Counted from the stretch's first letter, positions 1 to 15,200 are shown. The stretch is DNA of 47,449 nucleotides from Limnochordia bacterium (GCA_007116145.1 SKJB01000024.1:1-47449); one strand, 5' to 3'. The notes: generated from the sequence alone by a model not told the origin. Numbers and translations: made by a program.

Positions 1-32
1 ACTACGATCAGCAATACCATTAAAATACTCAC
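1..32 (-). CDS. 5' end of a divergent gene (partial, unidentified)
   Basis: Only the first ten codons lie in the window. On the minus strand an AAGGGAGGAA ribosome-binding site (complement of 41-50) is followed after about ten bases by a GTG start at 32-30, and the frame stays open to the edge. The visible residues (MSILMVLLIV) are hydrophobic, which suits a signal peptide or first membrane helix. The gene diverges from the adhesin operon. The function cannot be told from so little sequence. The call rests on the ribosome-binding site plus start plus hydrophobic start pattern. Confidence 0.55.
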   Translation of the reverse strand, partial: MSILMVLLIV

Positions 33-75
33 TCTTGTAGTTCCTCCCTTCACTTTGCGCACTGTTCTTATCTCT

Positions 76-81
76 AGTATA
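76..81 (-). promoter_or_regulatory. Possible extended -10 promoter for the divergent gene
   Basis: The minus strand carries TGG followed by TATACT (complement of 76-81), an extended -10 element, about 45 bases upstream of the GTG start at 32. No good -35 hexamer is visible at the expected distance, which is tolerated by extended -10 promoters. Inferred from pattern only. Confidence 0.35.
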
Positions 82-192
82 CCATAAAAGTGGAGGGAAT
101 TGCTATAGCTCATTCAGGCGGTAGAGAAAGATCCCCTATTGCGATTTAGTATACGAAGTGGCATTTAGCTGGGACTTAAATAAAGGAGTCTA

Positions 193-221
193 TTGACAAA
201 GAAGACAATTCATAATATAAT
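193..221 (+). promoter_or_regulatory. Consensus sigma-A type promoter of the two-partner secretion operon
   Basis: TTGACA at 193-198 and TATAAT at 216-221 are separated by exactly 17 bases, a perfect housekeeping promoter. Transcription would start near 228, giving a leader of about 45 bases before the adhesin ATG at 273. A GGAGG ribosome-binding site lies at 258-262. Such a match implies strong basal transcription of a 15.5-kb gene unless a repressor acts. No obvious palindromic operator overlaps it. Confidence 0.8.
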
Positions 222-272
222 TAATCTACATTTGTAAATGGAAAAAAATGGATAAACGGAGGTGGGCGCTGG

Positions 273-3200
273 ATGAATAATCCCGCCATTAATTTTTGCA
301 AAACTACTTGGAGTACGAAGTACAAACGAGGGTATAAGCAGGTGAAAAAGGGTATTTCTCTTGTTTTGTGCCTTCTTCTCTTTACATCAAATTTTGCTTA
401 TGCAGGGCAGATTGTAATTGACAATAAGACGGCAACCACTATTACAATTGTGGGAGATGTAACGGATGTTACTACCTCCACTATCCTTGGTAATAGTGCT
501 CTAAATTCATTTAAAGAGTTTCATGTACAGGAAGGTAAGACGGTGAACCTTTATGTACCATCCGAAGCCGAAAACCTACTTAATTTAGTTCATTCCTCGA
601 GTCGTTCAAGAATAGATGGACTACTAAACTCCATCCAAGATGGAGAGATCGGTGGAAATGTATTTTTTCTCAATCCCCATGGAATGTTGGTAGGCACACA
701 GGGTTCCATTAATGTAGGAACTTTGACAGTGCTGACCCCAACCTCTGAATTTATGAATTCCTTCTTTGATTCTCCTTATAACCCAAATAAGCAAGCGATC
801 TCTCAAACTCTTACAGGTGATATCCCCATTGATAGATACGGTTTAATCACAATTAGTGGAAAGATCAATGCCATTGATGATATTGTGCTTGCGTCAGGCG
901 AAGTAGAAAATTCTGGCTTGATTGCTTCTGGTGCGGTTTTTATGCCAACAATTGACTTTAGTGATGTGGTGAACACGAATAATCTAGCGAGTGGTTCAGC
1001 TATTTTAACTAGTGAGGGCAAGATCCAGATCGGCGCTGATAATGTATCTAATACTGGCACCATCTTTTCATCGGGTGGATCTGTTGAAATTCGTGGTGCA
1101 AGTTCGGTGCAACTGACAAACAACGCAGTAGTTGATGCAAGGGGTTTGGATGCAGCTGGTGATGTGACCATCGCAGTTGCACACACTGATCATGGTAGTG
1201 TGGGTGAGAGTGTATCCGATGCAACCATTCTCGTTCAGGATAGTTCCATCTTTGGTAACGACATTACTCTGCAGGCAGAATCCGATGCAAAATATCAATG
1301 GGCTGGTCTGAATATGCTGCGTCTAGGTGATGCATCTGCTAAACTTGGCGCAGAAATGGTAGGTATTGACGTGGCGATTGCCGAGGCCACGGCTGCAGCT
1401 GCAGTAGTTATTGGAAGTGGGGCAAATTTGGAGGCCTCTGGCGATGTTGCCTTAGGAGCCCATGCCCAAGCAGTTACTAATACTGCAGTGAGACAGAGTG
1501 GTACGGAGCAGGATTTAAGTGTAAGCTTTATTTATGGTGAGGTTGGTTCCCATGCAACAGTTGATGTTGTTGATGGAGCCACAATCTCTGGGCAAAACCT
1601 GTCCATCAGTTCCCAAAACACATCCAAGCTAGATATTAATATACAATCCATTTCAAAAGAAGGCGAGTCTCTAGAATCGGCCATCGCTGTTACCCATGCT
1701 GACGTCTCATCATTAGCCAAAATCGGGTCTGGAGCAACAATCAATATAGCAAACAATATATCTGTAAGCGCTTTAAACGAGAACAGCTTTTTGACTAGTG
1801 CTACAGCAAACGCCAGGCAGGATGGAATGGCGGGCATTGCCGCTGTACTCTTTAGCGCTGACACTAAGGCAGATGCCTTGGTCGATGCTAATTTGGGCGG
1901 GTTAAAGAATATTACAATTGAAGCTCTCGATAATGTTGTGCAGAATAGAACCCAAGCGAGTTCTGTGACTGGCGGTAAGGAACTGTATCTCAAGGTTCTT
2001 GGAGGAGTTGCATCCGCAACCAGCTTTATTGAGAATAGACTAGAAGGTAATTCTCTTATACTCGATGATAAGAGTGGTCAAACGGAAGGCCCAAAACTCG
2101 CTGGTGCTATTTCTCTTGTCAATGTAAACCAAAGTGCCCTAGCAAGGGTTGGTGTAGGTGCAGCTATTGAAGTCGACGAATCGTTAGTGGTTGCAGCCCA
2201 AACTCGCAGTGCAGACGTTCAGAATAAGGCGCAGAGCGGGGTTGTGTCCAAAAAAGATGAGCATGAGGCTACACTTGCCTTAAGTGCAGCTATCGCCTTT
2301 GCAAATTATGAACGAACTGCAGAAGCCTATATAGGGGAAGATGCTCAGATCACAGCTAGTACTATTGGTGTTGCTTCGGATGTCTTAATGCCCTATGGTT
2401 TACCCGATATCGAGTGGGGCAAGGTTACCGAGTTAACAGGAATCGTTCAAAACTTAACCCAGCTTAAGGAGATCTATGACTCGCCTCTACTCACTGGCTT
2501 TGCAAATGCTGCGGGAGAGGCAGAGGAACTTGGAATAACTGGGTCGGTAAATCATATAAGTTTTAAACATAATTCTCAAGCGTATCTTGGTCAAGGCGTG
2601 CAGATAACATTAATGCCCACTACCAATGATAAGTGGTCGACTACATTGGCCGGTGGAAGACGCGATTGGGACGCTCCTCTATCTATTAGAGCCCATACTG
2701 ATGTTTTCGGTGTGTTCGGAGCTGGTAATATTGGTTTCACGTTGCAAGGTACAGGGGGAAGTGAAGGGGCAGCAACAATCGGAGGTGCCTATAATCAGGT
2801 AAACTATGATAATACCACCAAGGCTTTTATTGCAGATGGTGTTCAAATTAGCCAGCCAGGCAGTTTAGTTGGAGATATATCTGTTGATGCTGTTACTACC
2901 GAAAAATTAATTATCTTATCGCCCACTGCAGGGCGCGGTGGAAGCTTTGGGTTTAATGGGATGTTTAGTTTAGCTAACGTCAACTCTCATAGTGAGGCTT
3001 CCGTAAGTCATGGAGCAGAAATTATCGCAAGAAATCTACTCGTTCAGGCGACTAACGACATTGTAGCGTGGTCATTAACGGGCGCTTTTAATAAGTCAGA
3101 CAGTGCGGGTGTTGGGCTAAGTATAGCAATTAATGATATTACCACAAATACCAGAGCTTTTATTGGTCAAGATCCTGAAGAACCTCTTTTAGGATCAACA

Positions 3201-6200
3201 GGAAGTATCAATGTGGAAAGTCTGATCGTGGAAGCGGTCACGGATGGCCGTATTGAAGCGATTTCCGTTGCTGGCGCCATGGCTTCAGCAAATGACACAC
3301 AATCTGAGCCAGCAGGGGGATTATTCGCTGGTGCGAAAGCTGCTCAATCCAGTGCCTTTGAGAAGTTATCGGGCATTACGGATACTGCAAAAGATGAAAA
3401 TCCAGCTGGAACAAACTTCGGGTTAGCAATATCCGGTAGTTCTGCAGTGAATCTTGGTTCTCTAGAGACGAGGGCTTATATTAATCAAGCAAAACTCTTG
3501 CTGACTGATGATTCGTCGCTCACTGTGGGATCGAGTAATGCAGCACATATCACTGCAGCTAGTGGAGGAGCTGCCTTAACTAGAGCGAATAACGAGAGTT
3601 CTGAATGGAGCGCTGGTATTGCAGGTAGCCTGGCTCTCAATTCTCTAGAAACGTTAACATCAGCTGTTGTTAAGGATTCAGAGATCAGTGGAGCCGATGA
3701 TTTTCATGTTTATGCTTTGGCTTCTGGGCAGCAGTTAGCTGTAGCCCTTGGCACTGCGATCAATGCCTCTGCTGATCAAGATAAAGCTGCGAGTATAGCT
3801 GGCTCTGTCTCCATCAACACCGTAACCAATCAAGTTATAGCAGATGTCACGAATTCAACAGTAGTCGCAAATAGTCTAGTTGGAACTGGAAATATTATTG
3901 CTTATGACAGCACCCGAATCGGTACTGGTGGTGGTTCTTTAATTGCCGGCGGCAAAGGTGGATTCGGTGCAGCGATAACGTATAGCGAAATAGCTAATTT
4001 AACGAGTGCAAGTGTGCGCAAAAGTACCGTTTCTAACTATGAGAACTTAAGTATCAACGGTATAACTGCTTCTCGAATTGCATCCGGCGGTGCTATGGCA
4101 GGATTTTCCAAAGGAAGTAATAGCGGAAGTTTCGGTGGCGTAGTTATCATTAACAAAATTAATAATTCGACGAGTGCAGAAGTGAGCGATTCGAACGTAA
4201 TAAAGGTTAACAACTTGGATGTATTGGCCCGCGATGCAAAGAGCGCTGCTGAGGGCTTAGACTATGATTATAAAATGAATGAGTTGTTTGATGATGGTTC
4301 TGATGAGGTAGGTTCTAGCATTATTGCAGTGGCTGGAGTCATTCAAGCTAGCGGTAACAATGTTGGGGTTGCCTTTGCTTGGAACCAGATTAACAATGAG
4401 TTTAAGGCCATTATTAAGGACTCACTGATTGAAGCCCAAGAAGCAGTAAAGGTAGGGGCTTATTCTGACGCACGCATAGGTTCTGTTGGTGCTGGAGCTA
4501 GTTTAGCCACAGGTAAGTTTGCCGGTGCCGCTACTGTCACACTCAACGAGATTGGACAGGGTAATGACAAAAATAGCATTATAGCGAGTATTTCTGGGGA
4601 CAAAACAATCATTGAGGCCACGTCACTCGTAGTGGAGGCAATTGATCGATCGCAAATTCAATCTTTAGCGGGGCAAGTAACAGGGGGTTCTAAAGCTTCA
4701 TTCGGTGGAGCAATTTCGCATAACCGGATAGACAATACTGTGCAAGCAAGTTTGCTCGATGGTTCCTTCATACTTGCAGACTCAGTCAATGTAGATGCCT
4801 CAACTGTAGGGATAATTCGTACCCTGGCAGCCGCTGCTGGTGGTTCAGGTAGTTTTGCCTTTAATGGCGCCGTAACTTCAGCTTGGATTCAAACCAATAC
4901 CCTAGCGAAGATCGATAATACAGCGATTAATGCAGTTGATCTTACTGTCTCTGCTATGGATGAGGCCTACATAGGTTCACTAGCGGGTGGCGCATCTGGC
5001 GCCGGAACCGCTGCAGTTGGTGGAGCCGTTGCCATAAACCGCATTAGCAACACCGCATCTGCTCTAATTGGAGATAGTCAACTGAACAACCAAGGAAAGA
5101 CAATAGTTCATGCCTTGAATAATTCGTCGATTGAGACGATTGCTGTTTCCGGTGCCCTTGCTGGTACTGCAGGATTCTCTGGATCCGCTGCTACTTCTGA
5201 GATATCGAATAAGACGATGGCAAGAATGACGAATTCGATCGTAGAAGATACGCTATTAGGAGATAGTCTACTCTCGGTGCAAGCGAAAAATACAGGTGCA
5301 ATTCGGTCAATTTCTGGCGCTGCAGCAGCTACTGGGAGTGCAGCAGTTGGGGCAGCAACATCCATTAATCGGATAGCCAACACTACGCAAGCAGGAATGA
5401 GCGGTGGTCAAACTCGTAATGTTGGTAGTCTATTTGTTCAAGGAATGTCAAATTCCGTGATTGAGAGCTTAGCAGTAGGGTTAGGAGCGGGTGCTAGTGT
5501 CGGTGTTGCTGGATCCGTAGCTGTTAATCTACTAAATAATAACACGGAAGGATATATCAACGATGGAGCCAATATATTAGCTCGTCATAATGTTGAAGTG
5601 TTAGGCGACAACCAAGATATGATCAGCAACGCTGCGGGTGCTATCGGTGTTGGTCTTGGAATTGCTGGAGTAGGTGCTTCGGTAAGTATAAATGAAATAG
5701 GCGGCTCTACAAGGGCTTATATTAGCGATGCCGCGACCCAAGTTAAAGTCTTAACGCTGGCTGTTAAAGCATCCTCAACGCACACTATTGAAAGCATTAC
5801 AGCTAATGTGGGTGGAGGTCTATATGCAGGCGTGGCAGGGACCACGACTGTCAACAAGATTTCTGGTAACACCGAGGCATTTGTAGACGCAAGTAGCATT
5901 GAAGCCTTGGATGCTAGCATTATGGCAGAGAATCATGCTTATGGATACAGTTATGTGGGTGCGGTTGCTGGTGGATTCGCTGGTGTAGGTATTGGTTCAG
6001 ATACTAGCGTATTCTCAGGTAAAACTACTGCCTATATTAAAGATAGCCTGCATCTTCAAGTCGATTCGCTTAAGATAGAGGCCGAATCTACCCAGGAAGT
6101 CTCTTCTCTAGCCGTTAGTGGTGCAGGTGGAGTTGTCGGAGTGGTGGGTTCAGGTTCTGTGGCAGTATTTAATAGCACCACGGAAGCATATCTGGATTCA

Positions 6201-9200
6201 AGTGTAATTCATGTTGGATCGCTAGCAGTTACTGCAGAACATACTAGTCGGTTGGATACTGCTAGCGGTGGAATGGTGGTTGGCGGTGTTGCACTAGGTG
6301 CTACATTCTCTGTGGCCTTAGATGAAAGTACAACGAAGGCATATATTACGGACTCCACTGTCCTCGCTGATGACGAAATGGATGTCTTAGCCACAAGCAA
6401 TACAGAGATTACGAGTCGGGCGGCTAGTGGGGCAGCGGGTGGTGCCGCTGGAGTAGCAGGTAGTGCATCTGTAGTCTTAACCGAAAATACAACATTGGCG
6501 TATGTTGAGAATTCTACTCTTGGTCAGGCTGCGAATCGATCCCACAGCTTATCCGTGAAGGCACTCGATTCGGTAATGGTTACTACCGAAGTTGGAGCAG
6601 TGGGTATGGGAGCTAGTGCTGGAGTGGGTGCTAGTGCTGCGGTGACCAGAATCAACAACACAACGAGTGGTTTTATCAAAGATAGTTTTGTCTTTACTGA
6701 GCAGGATGCTAGTGTTGAGGCGTTAGCCATCCGGAATCTGTCGTCTACTGGAGTTTCGGGAGGAGTAGGCGGAAGTTTCGGTCTCGGTGGAGCAGCTGTG
6801 GTAACCATAGTAGGTGAATCTCTATCAAGCGATGCCGCTTCAGAATTAGACAAAGATGAAGCAGGGACCTTAAGCAGTATTGAGCGATTCACCACAGGCA
6901 ATCGGTTAACTGCCTCTGGGGATAATGCAAATATGGATATTAGCGACGATAGTACCACAGGTGTTACGCAAGCAGAACTTACGAATCTGAATACGCTTGG
7001 TAACGTAGAAGTTCGATCTCTACTCAATCAAGATGCTTTGCGGTCAAGGACCACTAGCTTGATTAGTGATTCAACGATCGATGCTAACGGAGATATCCGA
7101 GTTTCAGCAGATGAGAAGATCAGTGCTTCTATTGACTCTGGTGCTGTGGGTGCTGGTCTTGCCGTGGGAATCGGTGGAGCGGTTGGAATCATGGAAATTC
7201 AAACTAACGTTGAAGCATCCGTTTCTAAAAATACTCAACTCCTCTCTAATAAAGGGCGAATCGTGATCGAGGCTGGAGTTGGTGGTTTTGATCCAGATGA
7301 TGGAATCAGTGTAAACACATATCAAGGATCAGGTGGTTTTGTTTCGCTAGGAGCAGCAATAGCGAACGTAGATGTGACAAACAATGTTATAGCTCAGGTT
7401 GAAGCAGGAACGATCATGGTAGCTCAAGGTGATTCTAGTATTATGGCTGCTGATGAGCTGAATGTGGAAGCCAATGCGTATGGGGCTAGCGTTGGAGTAG
7501 TGACTGCAGGACTTGTTAGTGCTACTGCGCAGAAGTCTGGATATACTTGTGTTTTAATAGGCAACTCTAACCTTGGCGAAATTTCTACTGATATTAACGT
7601 GGAAGCTGGTTCGTTTGCACTCAGTGCTACACGTACTGGTACGATCGGTGCTGCATCTTGGGCTGGTTCAGCTGGAGTGGTGTCAGGATTAGGAGCAGTG
7701 GCTAGGGCCATTGAAGATGGAGAAATACTTGTTCGTATTGGAGATTATGTGAATGTTGATGTATTAAAGGGTCTGTTACAGGTTGGGGCTTACGCTCGAC
7801 CGCAAGTTAAAGCTGATGCTCTCGGTTATGTGGGAACAATATTTGGTGCCATTGGGGCATCCTTTGCCCATGCTGAGTCCTTAACCGATACCAAGGTTTT
7901 AATTGGTTCTGGAGGAAAAATAGCAGCAGAAAATCTTCAAGTGGAAGCTATAGTTGGGCTTCGAGGTGGTGCCCCTACAGCTCGTAGTTTTGCAGAATCG
8001 GCCAGCATAGGTTCTTTATTAGGAGCTAGCGCTACTAACAGCCGCGCTAAAGCAGATTCTACGGTTGCTGTAGAGGTCAATAGTCCGCTAAACATTTCTG
8101 AAAATGCACAGATATTAGCCAGTAATTATACAAGCCAGTCGGCTTCGACATCAGGAGCGTCAGGGGGTTTCGTGGGCGCAGGGGCGCATAATGCCAATGC
8201 AGATGCAGTAAGTGCAACAACAGCCATGTTGCGAGGTGAAGCGTCAACCACCATAGGTGGGCTGTTGAGCATCAATGCTACCGGTAAAGATGATGTGTAC
8301 GCGGATGCTGTTGCAGGTAGTGGCGGAGTGGTATCAGGAGCAGCTGCTGTTGCCGATACGAGCACTTTGTCGAACACGAATGCAAAGATTGAAGGTTCAG
8401 TCGTAGCCCATAGTATGAGTATAGGTGCTAGTCATCATACGAATTTTGATGGTCAGGTGAGTAGTGTTAATGCAGCCGTTTTAGGTGCAAGCGGAGCGCT
8501 TACTCGTCATGAGATTAATTCGGTTGTCAAAGCAATTATTGACGATGCAGCCGAAATTACCACGCAGGATCTCATGGTTGTGGCGGAGAATACGGTTGAG
8601 AAAAAACCGCTTAGCAGTGGCTACAATGCTAACGCTGGTGCAGGAGGATTACTACAGGGCGCTGCGGCTCAAAGTATCTCTACCATAGACAGCACGGCAA
8701 ATGTAGTCATCGGAAATAATTCACAGATTAATGTGATCGGTGATAGATACGATCCGGGTCGGACGGATTTTCGAGCCGCCAACAACATTTTTGCCAGTGA
8801 TAAAGCTCGCCTTGATACTGGCGGAGCAATCAGTGTGGCTCGTGCTGAGTCTAAGATCCTTAGTACTAATACGGCAACGATTACCATGGGTACAGGATCT
8901 ACCATTCTCTCTGTTGGGGTAGTTAATCTAGGTACCACAACCAGAGCAGAACTGCAGACTAGCGCTAATGCTAAGACATATGGATTGGCTGCTGCTGCTC
9001 AAGGTCATTCCGAGTCTACGATCAATAGCATTAATCGCATAGAATTAGGGGAAAACGCAGCGATTAGGGCTGATGGAGATATATTCCTCTATGCAGGTAG
9101 AGATGGAGATGGTGCAGTTAATCGAATACGAGCAAATGCTTATACAGATTTATTTAATAAGACGGCCGTGCCTATCAGCACGAACCCAAGGGCTGATGGA

Positions 9201-12200
9201 GCAATCAACCAGACGAATCAGATATTAACAGCGGAGGGATCCTCGGTTCGATCTGTGGGAAGCATTAGTCTTATTACCACAGAAGGTTCAAGTATCGCTC
9301 ATGGCCAAGGTTCTGGTAAGGATCTATACCGGCAACTGTTAGAGGACGTTGGTGAAGCCTTCTCTAACCTCGTAGGTGGAGGAGATATTTCTCTAGATAT
9401 CAAGGGTGGATCTAGCACAAATCGAGCCTCTACTGGAGTTGTGGTGGATGGATTGCTTCATGCTGGCATTCAGAATAAGCAGCGTCTGATTATTGATCGC
9501 CGTTTAGAGCCTGATTTTGATGAGGATGGTAAACCTGTCGAGCGTGAGACCTTTGCCATCGCTGAAATTACCGAGGGAATTAGCAACCCCAAGATTACTC
9601 AAGAGGATCTAGTAACTAATGCTTTTAATCGGATTGCATACCTGAAACGGTTGCAGATCCAATACACGAATGATGCTGCTGCCACAAGTGCCTACCAAGC
9701 AGAAATAAACTATTTAGAACAGGAACTATTGCGCCAAGGATACGCAGATATAGTTGTGAAGCCCGATGGAAGTACTTCGATCTTCCCCATTTTGTCTCTT
9801 CAAGCAGAATTCATTAACATTGATGATATCTGGGCGAAGACAGGAGACGTGAACATAACGGGAGATTACTTGGCTGGTGTTGGCGAGATTATTGCACCTA
9901 ATGATACGGAAATCACTATTATTAATGATAGTGCGAGTTTTCTTCGAATTAGTGACTTACTAATCGAAGCTGAAGGGGGTAGGGTATTCTTTAACCAAGC
10001 CTCCGTGGCGAGTGCTGCTGATATTAATTCCCGTAATCGTTCGGGTAGCCCCGTAGCTCTACTCGATATTCAGGCAGCAGGAACTTCAAATGAGGTTCCA
10101 ATAATCACCGTTATCAACAACTTTAATCCTGATTTTCACCTTGACCCTAACGGAGGGAGACTACCTGCTCCTGATCTTCAACTCATTGGCGATATTGTCA
10201 ACCGACTAGGATTTGTTGAGCTAACCAATGTGAAGGGAAGCATTCTGTTGACGGGGCAAGATGGAAAAGCCGCTCCAACGATAACGGCAGAAACGATTAA
10301 TTTGAATGCAGGAAAAGACATTTTTCAATCGTTTGTCGATGGGTTCCATCATATCGGTGGTGCTCCAGAATCTATTTGGAACGATATTCAGGATGGATCT
10401 GAACAAGGGAAAAAAGATCGGTCTAGCAATGCATATCGCCCTGGACAGGGCTCTTGGATAGCTGGAAACAATGTCTTCTTAAGTGCTAGATATTTGAACA
10501 TTAATGGTACCATTCAAAGTGGAATTCCCGATTGGGATTTAAGTATCGGTAATATAGATGCTTTTGTCCAATGGGCCACAGAAGATTGGATACGTAGGGG
10601 AAGACCTAGCATGGCTAACCCAGCCAATTTGACGATGTATAAGATAAATACAAAAGGAAATATTCTTACTTACTTTAACCCCGAAACTCGCCAGATTATC
10701 GTAGACGGCGTAGAGGTACAGGGAGGATATGCGGAACTGTATGGCCATATATTAAACACAGGTGGCGGGAATATTCGGGTGTTAGACGGGTTTGGTAGAA
10801 TTAATATTACCAATGACAGCAATTACGATATTGTGTTAAATGGGTTAGATACCGGAAATGCCCAAGGATTACTACGGATAACAGATACAGCGAAAACGTT
10901 GGGTGGAACTCCGATAACTACTGTATATGAACGGATAGCTGGGTTGGTTACGGTTAGTCAATATGCAGGGCAGAATCTCATAGATTCCACTACGACCGAT
11001 AATGCGCGCACAGCGAGTTACCAACCTGTTGTGGGGTCACGGTATATCTGGAATCGCGGTCAATCGATCGTTGAGACCTGGGTTGGTAGAGTCTCAACCA
11101 GAAAAATATTTTGGGGAGCAGTAGCCATCAACACCAATAGCTACGACAGCTACAACCGAACTGGTATAGGCACACCTAGGGTACTCCCAGATGGAACCTA
11201 TATCCGTGTGAATGGACATAACAGTAACTACCAATATTCATTTGCAAACTACACCACGGATGCATTGAAGCTAGTCAGTAGGGATGAATGGAAGACCTAT
11301 GGTAAATTTGATTTTGTTAAGGCAGCTCCCACGTATCATGTAAAGGATACCTACACAAAGGGAAGCCAAGATATTCATACTCACTCGCTTAAAGCTGATC
11401 ATTCAATAGGAATAGAGTTTATTGGATACAACGAAGGACAAATAAGTGTTAGTAGCAAAGGCGGAATCGTATTAAGTGGGTCAATCCGCAATATTGCAGG
11501 GGATGTTAACCTGCATTCTACTGCAGGTAGTCTAACGAATCAGTCTGATGTGGCGGTTATTACTGGTAGGAATATCAACTTAGCAGCAGACAAAGGCATA
11601 GGCGACGCCTTAGCACAGTTTAAGATTGATACGCTTGAAGGCGGAGCCTTACAAGCGGTATCCAACACTGGTAATATCCACATTCAGGGTACTAGAGGAG
11701 ATCTAAAGGTCGACTTTGTTGAGGCAAAACAGGGTAATGTGAACATTGAGGCAGATCGGCATATTATCCAAGCTAGACCTGGTAATAGCTCAGTTATTAC
11801 TGGAAATAGGATCGATCTGATTGCAAATTCTGGAGGAATCGGCACAGCGAATCAGCCTCTTAATGTTCATGTCGGTACGACTGAGCTCTCTGGATTAAAT
11901 GTCGTAAGTGCTGAAGATATTTCCATTCGTCAAGCTCATGGTGATCTTCACCTTATTCAGGTGCATTCTCTCGGTGGAGATGTGACCTTAGAGGTTGTTA
12001 ATGGGTCTATGGTGGATGCCAATCCGGAAGAGCAAAATGATGTCCGGGTTATTGCGCAACTCGAGCGGTTATGGGATGATATGCTTCTAACTGAAGATAC
12101 TGCGCAAGCAAGCTCGGAAGCAACACTTGCTGCTTATCAACGGAGTAAGGAATTTGAGTATAATCAGTATTGGCAGATGCGTTCTGTAACACCAATCGTA

Positions 12201-15200
12201 GATGAAATAGGAAATGTCTTAGGCTATGTAGCTGACGATTATGATCCTAACCATGAGAATCCTAACTATCATTTATGGCATGAGATGTATGGAATGGAGA
12301 ACTACAGTGATACCTTTGTTTACTTGGTTTCACCAGATGAGCAAAAAGAGCTTACTGCTGGCTCTGTTTGGACAGATAACCAGTTAAGAAATTCGATTTC
12401 GAGTAGTATTCTGTTCAAGCAAACCACGAGTACAGAAACGCGTATCAAGGATCCTAATGTTATCGGTAATAACATCACACTGCGGGCGTTAAATGGTGGA
12501 GTCGGTACAGACGATGGAGCAATCGTCATCGATGGGTCAGATCCTAATGCGTTAAGAGATCAGGATACTCGCCTGGCTCTTGCCGCTGCGGAGGCTGACG
12601 ATGTGGCGGTGGATAACGAAAGGAATGAAATCACAGTTCTCCAGCGCAAATCCGTTAATGTAGCCGCTTCAGGTGAGATAAACGTGGAAGCTAAGGATAA
12701 TGTGTATCTCGGATCGCAGATTCCTATTTACGTAAATACAGTCCTAAGTGGAGATTCGATTAGAATTAAGGGTAGAGATGGCGTTTATCAAGTTACGACC
12801 TCCGGGGATGCCACTATTCAAGGAGGTAGAACCATCATCGAGGGTGGTGATGGTGGCATTGGGACCGTCGATAACCCATTAGAGATTAGACTCAACGCTG
12901 GAGCAGCCTTAACAGCAAGAGCCCAAGCAGATATCTATATTCGTGAGGTGGCCGGCAATCTAAATGTTGCCGAAATCTATGGAGTAAACCAGATAAATCT
13001 CTGGGCTTTTGATTCCATTCTCGATCAACGAGGAGAACGACCAATGGCCATTTATGGTAACGCAGTAAACCTAGTGGCTAATCAAGGTTCAATTGGCTCA
13101 ATAGATAGTCCGTTAGCCATTGGCTTGCCAGCTACGGCTAAACTAACGGCCCAGGCGAATACAGGAAGTATTCATCTTATGAGTGAGTCTAGCATCTTTA
13201 CTGTTGAGCAGATGGTCTCAGGCGCAACCAGTTCAATAACCACCCTAGGTGAGCTATTACTCGGTGAGATTCGTGCGCCTAGACTTGAGTTAACTGCTGC
13301 GAGGATCGTTCAAGAGGAAAATGGAGTACTGAGTGTTGGGCAACTATGGTCTCAGAGTGACTATGGCCAGCAGTTGACCCGAGATAACTACATTCATCAC
13401 TATCACGGTATCAATCGAGTAAGTGGGGATCTTCGCTTACGAACTCTAGCTGATCTCATTCTTAGTGCAGCGGTGAGCGAGCAGAGAAATGGAGACATTT
13501 CCATCGAGACTCTAAAGACCCTTGAGTTAATTGGGGATGTTAGTGGTGTAGCAGTAGAGTTAGTCGCAGATAGTATGACCCAAACGAAAGATAGCAGAGT
13601 TATTGCCACTTCGCTTACGACAATGAGTAGTCGATTCCAACAGCTTGTTGGAGACAACCGTTTTACACGATTAACGGCTACCTCTATGGATCAAGGAGAT
13701 CTAGTGTTTGTCAACCATGAGGATCTTTTAGTGAATCAGATTAGTCAACAGCATGGCGATATAAGCATCAGCAATGAAGGAAATCTAGAAGTGGCAAACG
13801 CAATTTACACAGAATCTGGAAACATCTCTCTGACAGTAGCTGGAGATATACAACAAACCGGTTACATCAGTGCTACAGATACCATTGAGTTAGCAGCCAC
13901 AGGTAATGTAAATCAGACCATCGCTGCCCAACTTCTTGCACACGGCTTAGTCATTCGTAGTGGTGGATACCAAGAGATAATCGGTAATAATACTGTATCT
14001 CAATTTAGTAGCCTATCACACCAAGAGGGAGACATTCGCTTGGTTCACAATGGTGACTTGCAGATTTTAGATATACGTCAGCAAAGTGGTAAGGTAGACA
14101 TTACAAATCAAGGCACTCTAGAAGTATATGGCCTAGTGGAAGTGCTATCCGGTGCTCTACAGCTAACAGCAGATAGCATTCTACAAGCGGTTAATAGTAG
14201 AGTTGTGTCGGATGTCTTATCGACTGTAACGCTAGGCGCCCAACATTTGATTGGTTCGAATCAGGTTAGCTTGGTCGAACTCGTAAGTACTAGTGAAGGG
14301 GATATAGAGCTCAATAATCTCGTAGCTTTAGACGTAGCCGCCATCGAGCAGCATCATGGTGCTGTTACTCTAACGAACAACGGAGATTTAACGACCACCG
14401 GTACAATCCATGCCAGAAATGGGGCTTTGGATGTGACTGTTCTTGGAAGTGCTAAAATCGAGAACAATGTCATAGCTGATAGCATCAAAGTTGTTGCTAG
14501 TGAGAGTTTAACCCAGGTGAATGGCGGACGATTTACTGCAGAACAATTGATCACATACACGAATCTAGGACAGACCCTTACTGGTGATAATCGCATTAAC
14601 AGTTTTAACAGCGAAAATACGGTTAGTGGAAATATTGTACTGCGCAATAGCGGCGATTCTCTCTTGATTGAAGGAGTGAATCAGGCTGCTGGAGATTTGA
14701 CTATCGATCAATTAAGCGGATCGCTGAAGCTCAACGGTTCTGTGGTGGTCGCAGGGAATATTAACATTACGGCTGATGACTCAATGAGTACGGACAACAG
14801 CGATATCGTTCAATTACGAGGAACAGATATCAACCTCGTAGCCAAAGGCGGTAGTATTGGAGGATCAGACAAACGGATTGCATTGGTAAGCCTTGGTGAG
14901 CTCAATGCTTTAGCTGGACAGGATATTTATTTGTTGGGAGTCGAAGAAGACCTCAAAGCAGGGGATATAATTGGCCAAGGTGGAGATGTTGATCTTTTAG
15001 TAATCGATGGAGATTTAGATGTTAGTCGTCTTCACGCCTATGCGAACGTTTCTGTAGCAGTTGGTGGTGATGTAACTCTTGCAGAAGTGGAAACATCCCA
15101 GTTGAAGGTCATCTTGTTTGCACAAACCGATGAACTGACGATCGATCGATTAGACCTTGAGAATGAACTGGTGATTCAGGCTAATAAGACGCTACTTTCT

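Noticed and set aside
6524..7027. 167-codon antisense frame inside the adhesin gene
   Set aside because: Long antisense frames are expected opposite Ser/Ala/Gly-rich repeats; no ribosome-binding site or domain.
11690..11710. RGD tripeptide (GTRGDLK) in the adhesin
   Set aside because: A single RGD is expected by chance in a 5171-residue protein; nothing else supports integrin binding.
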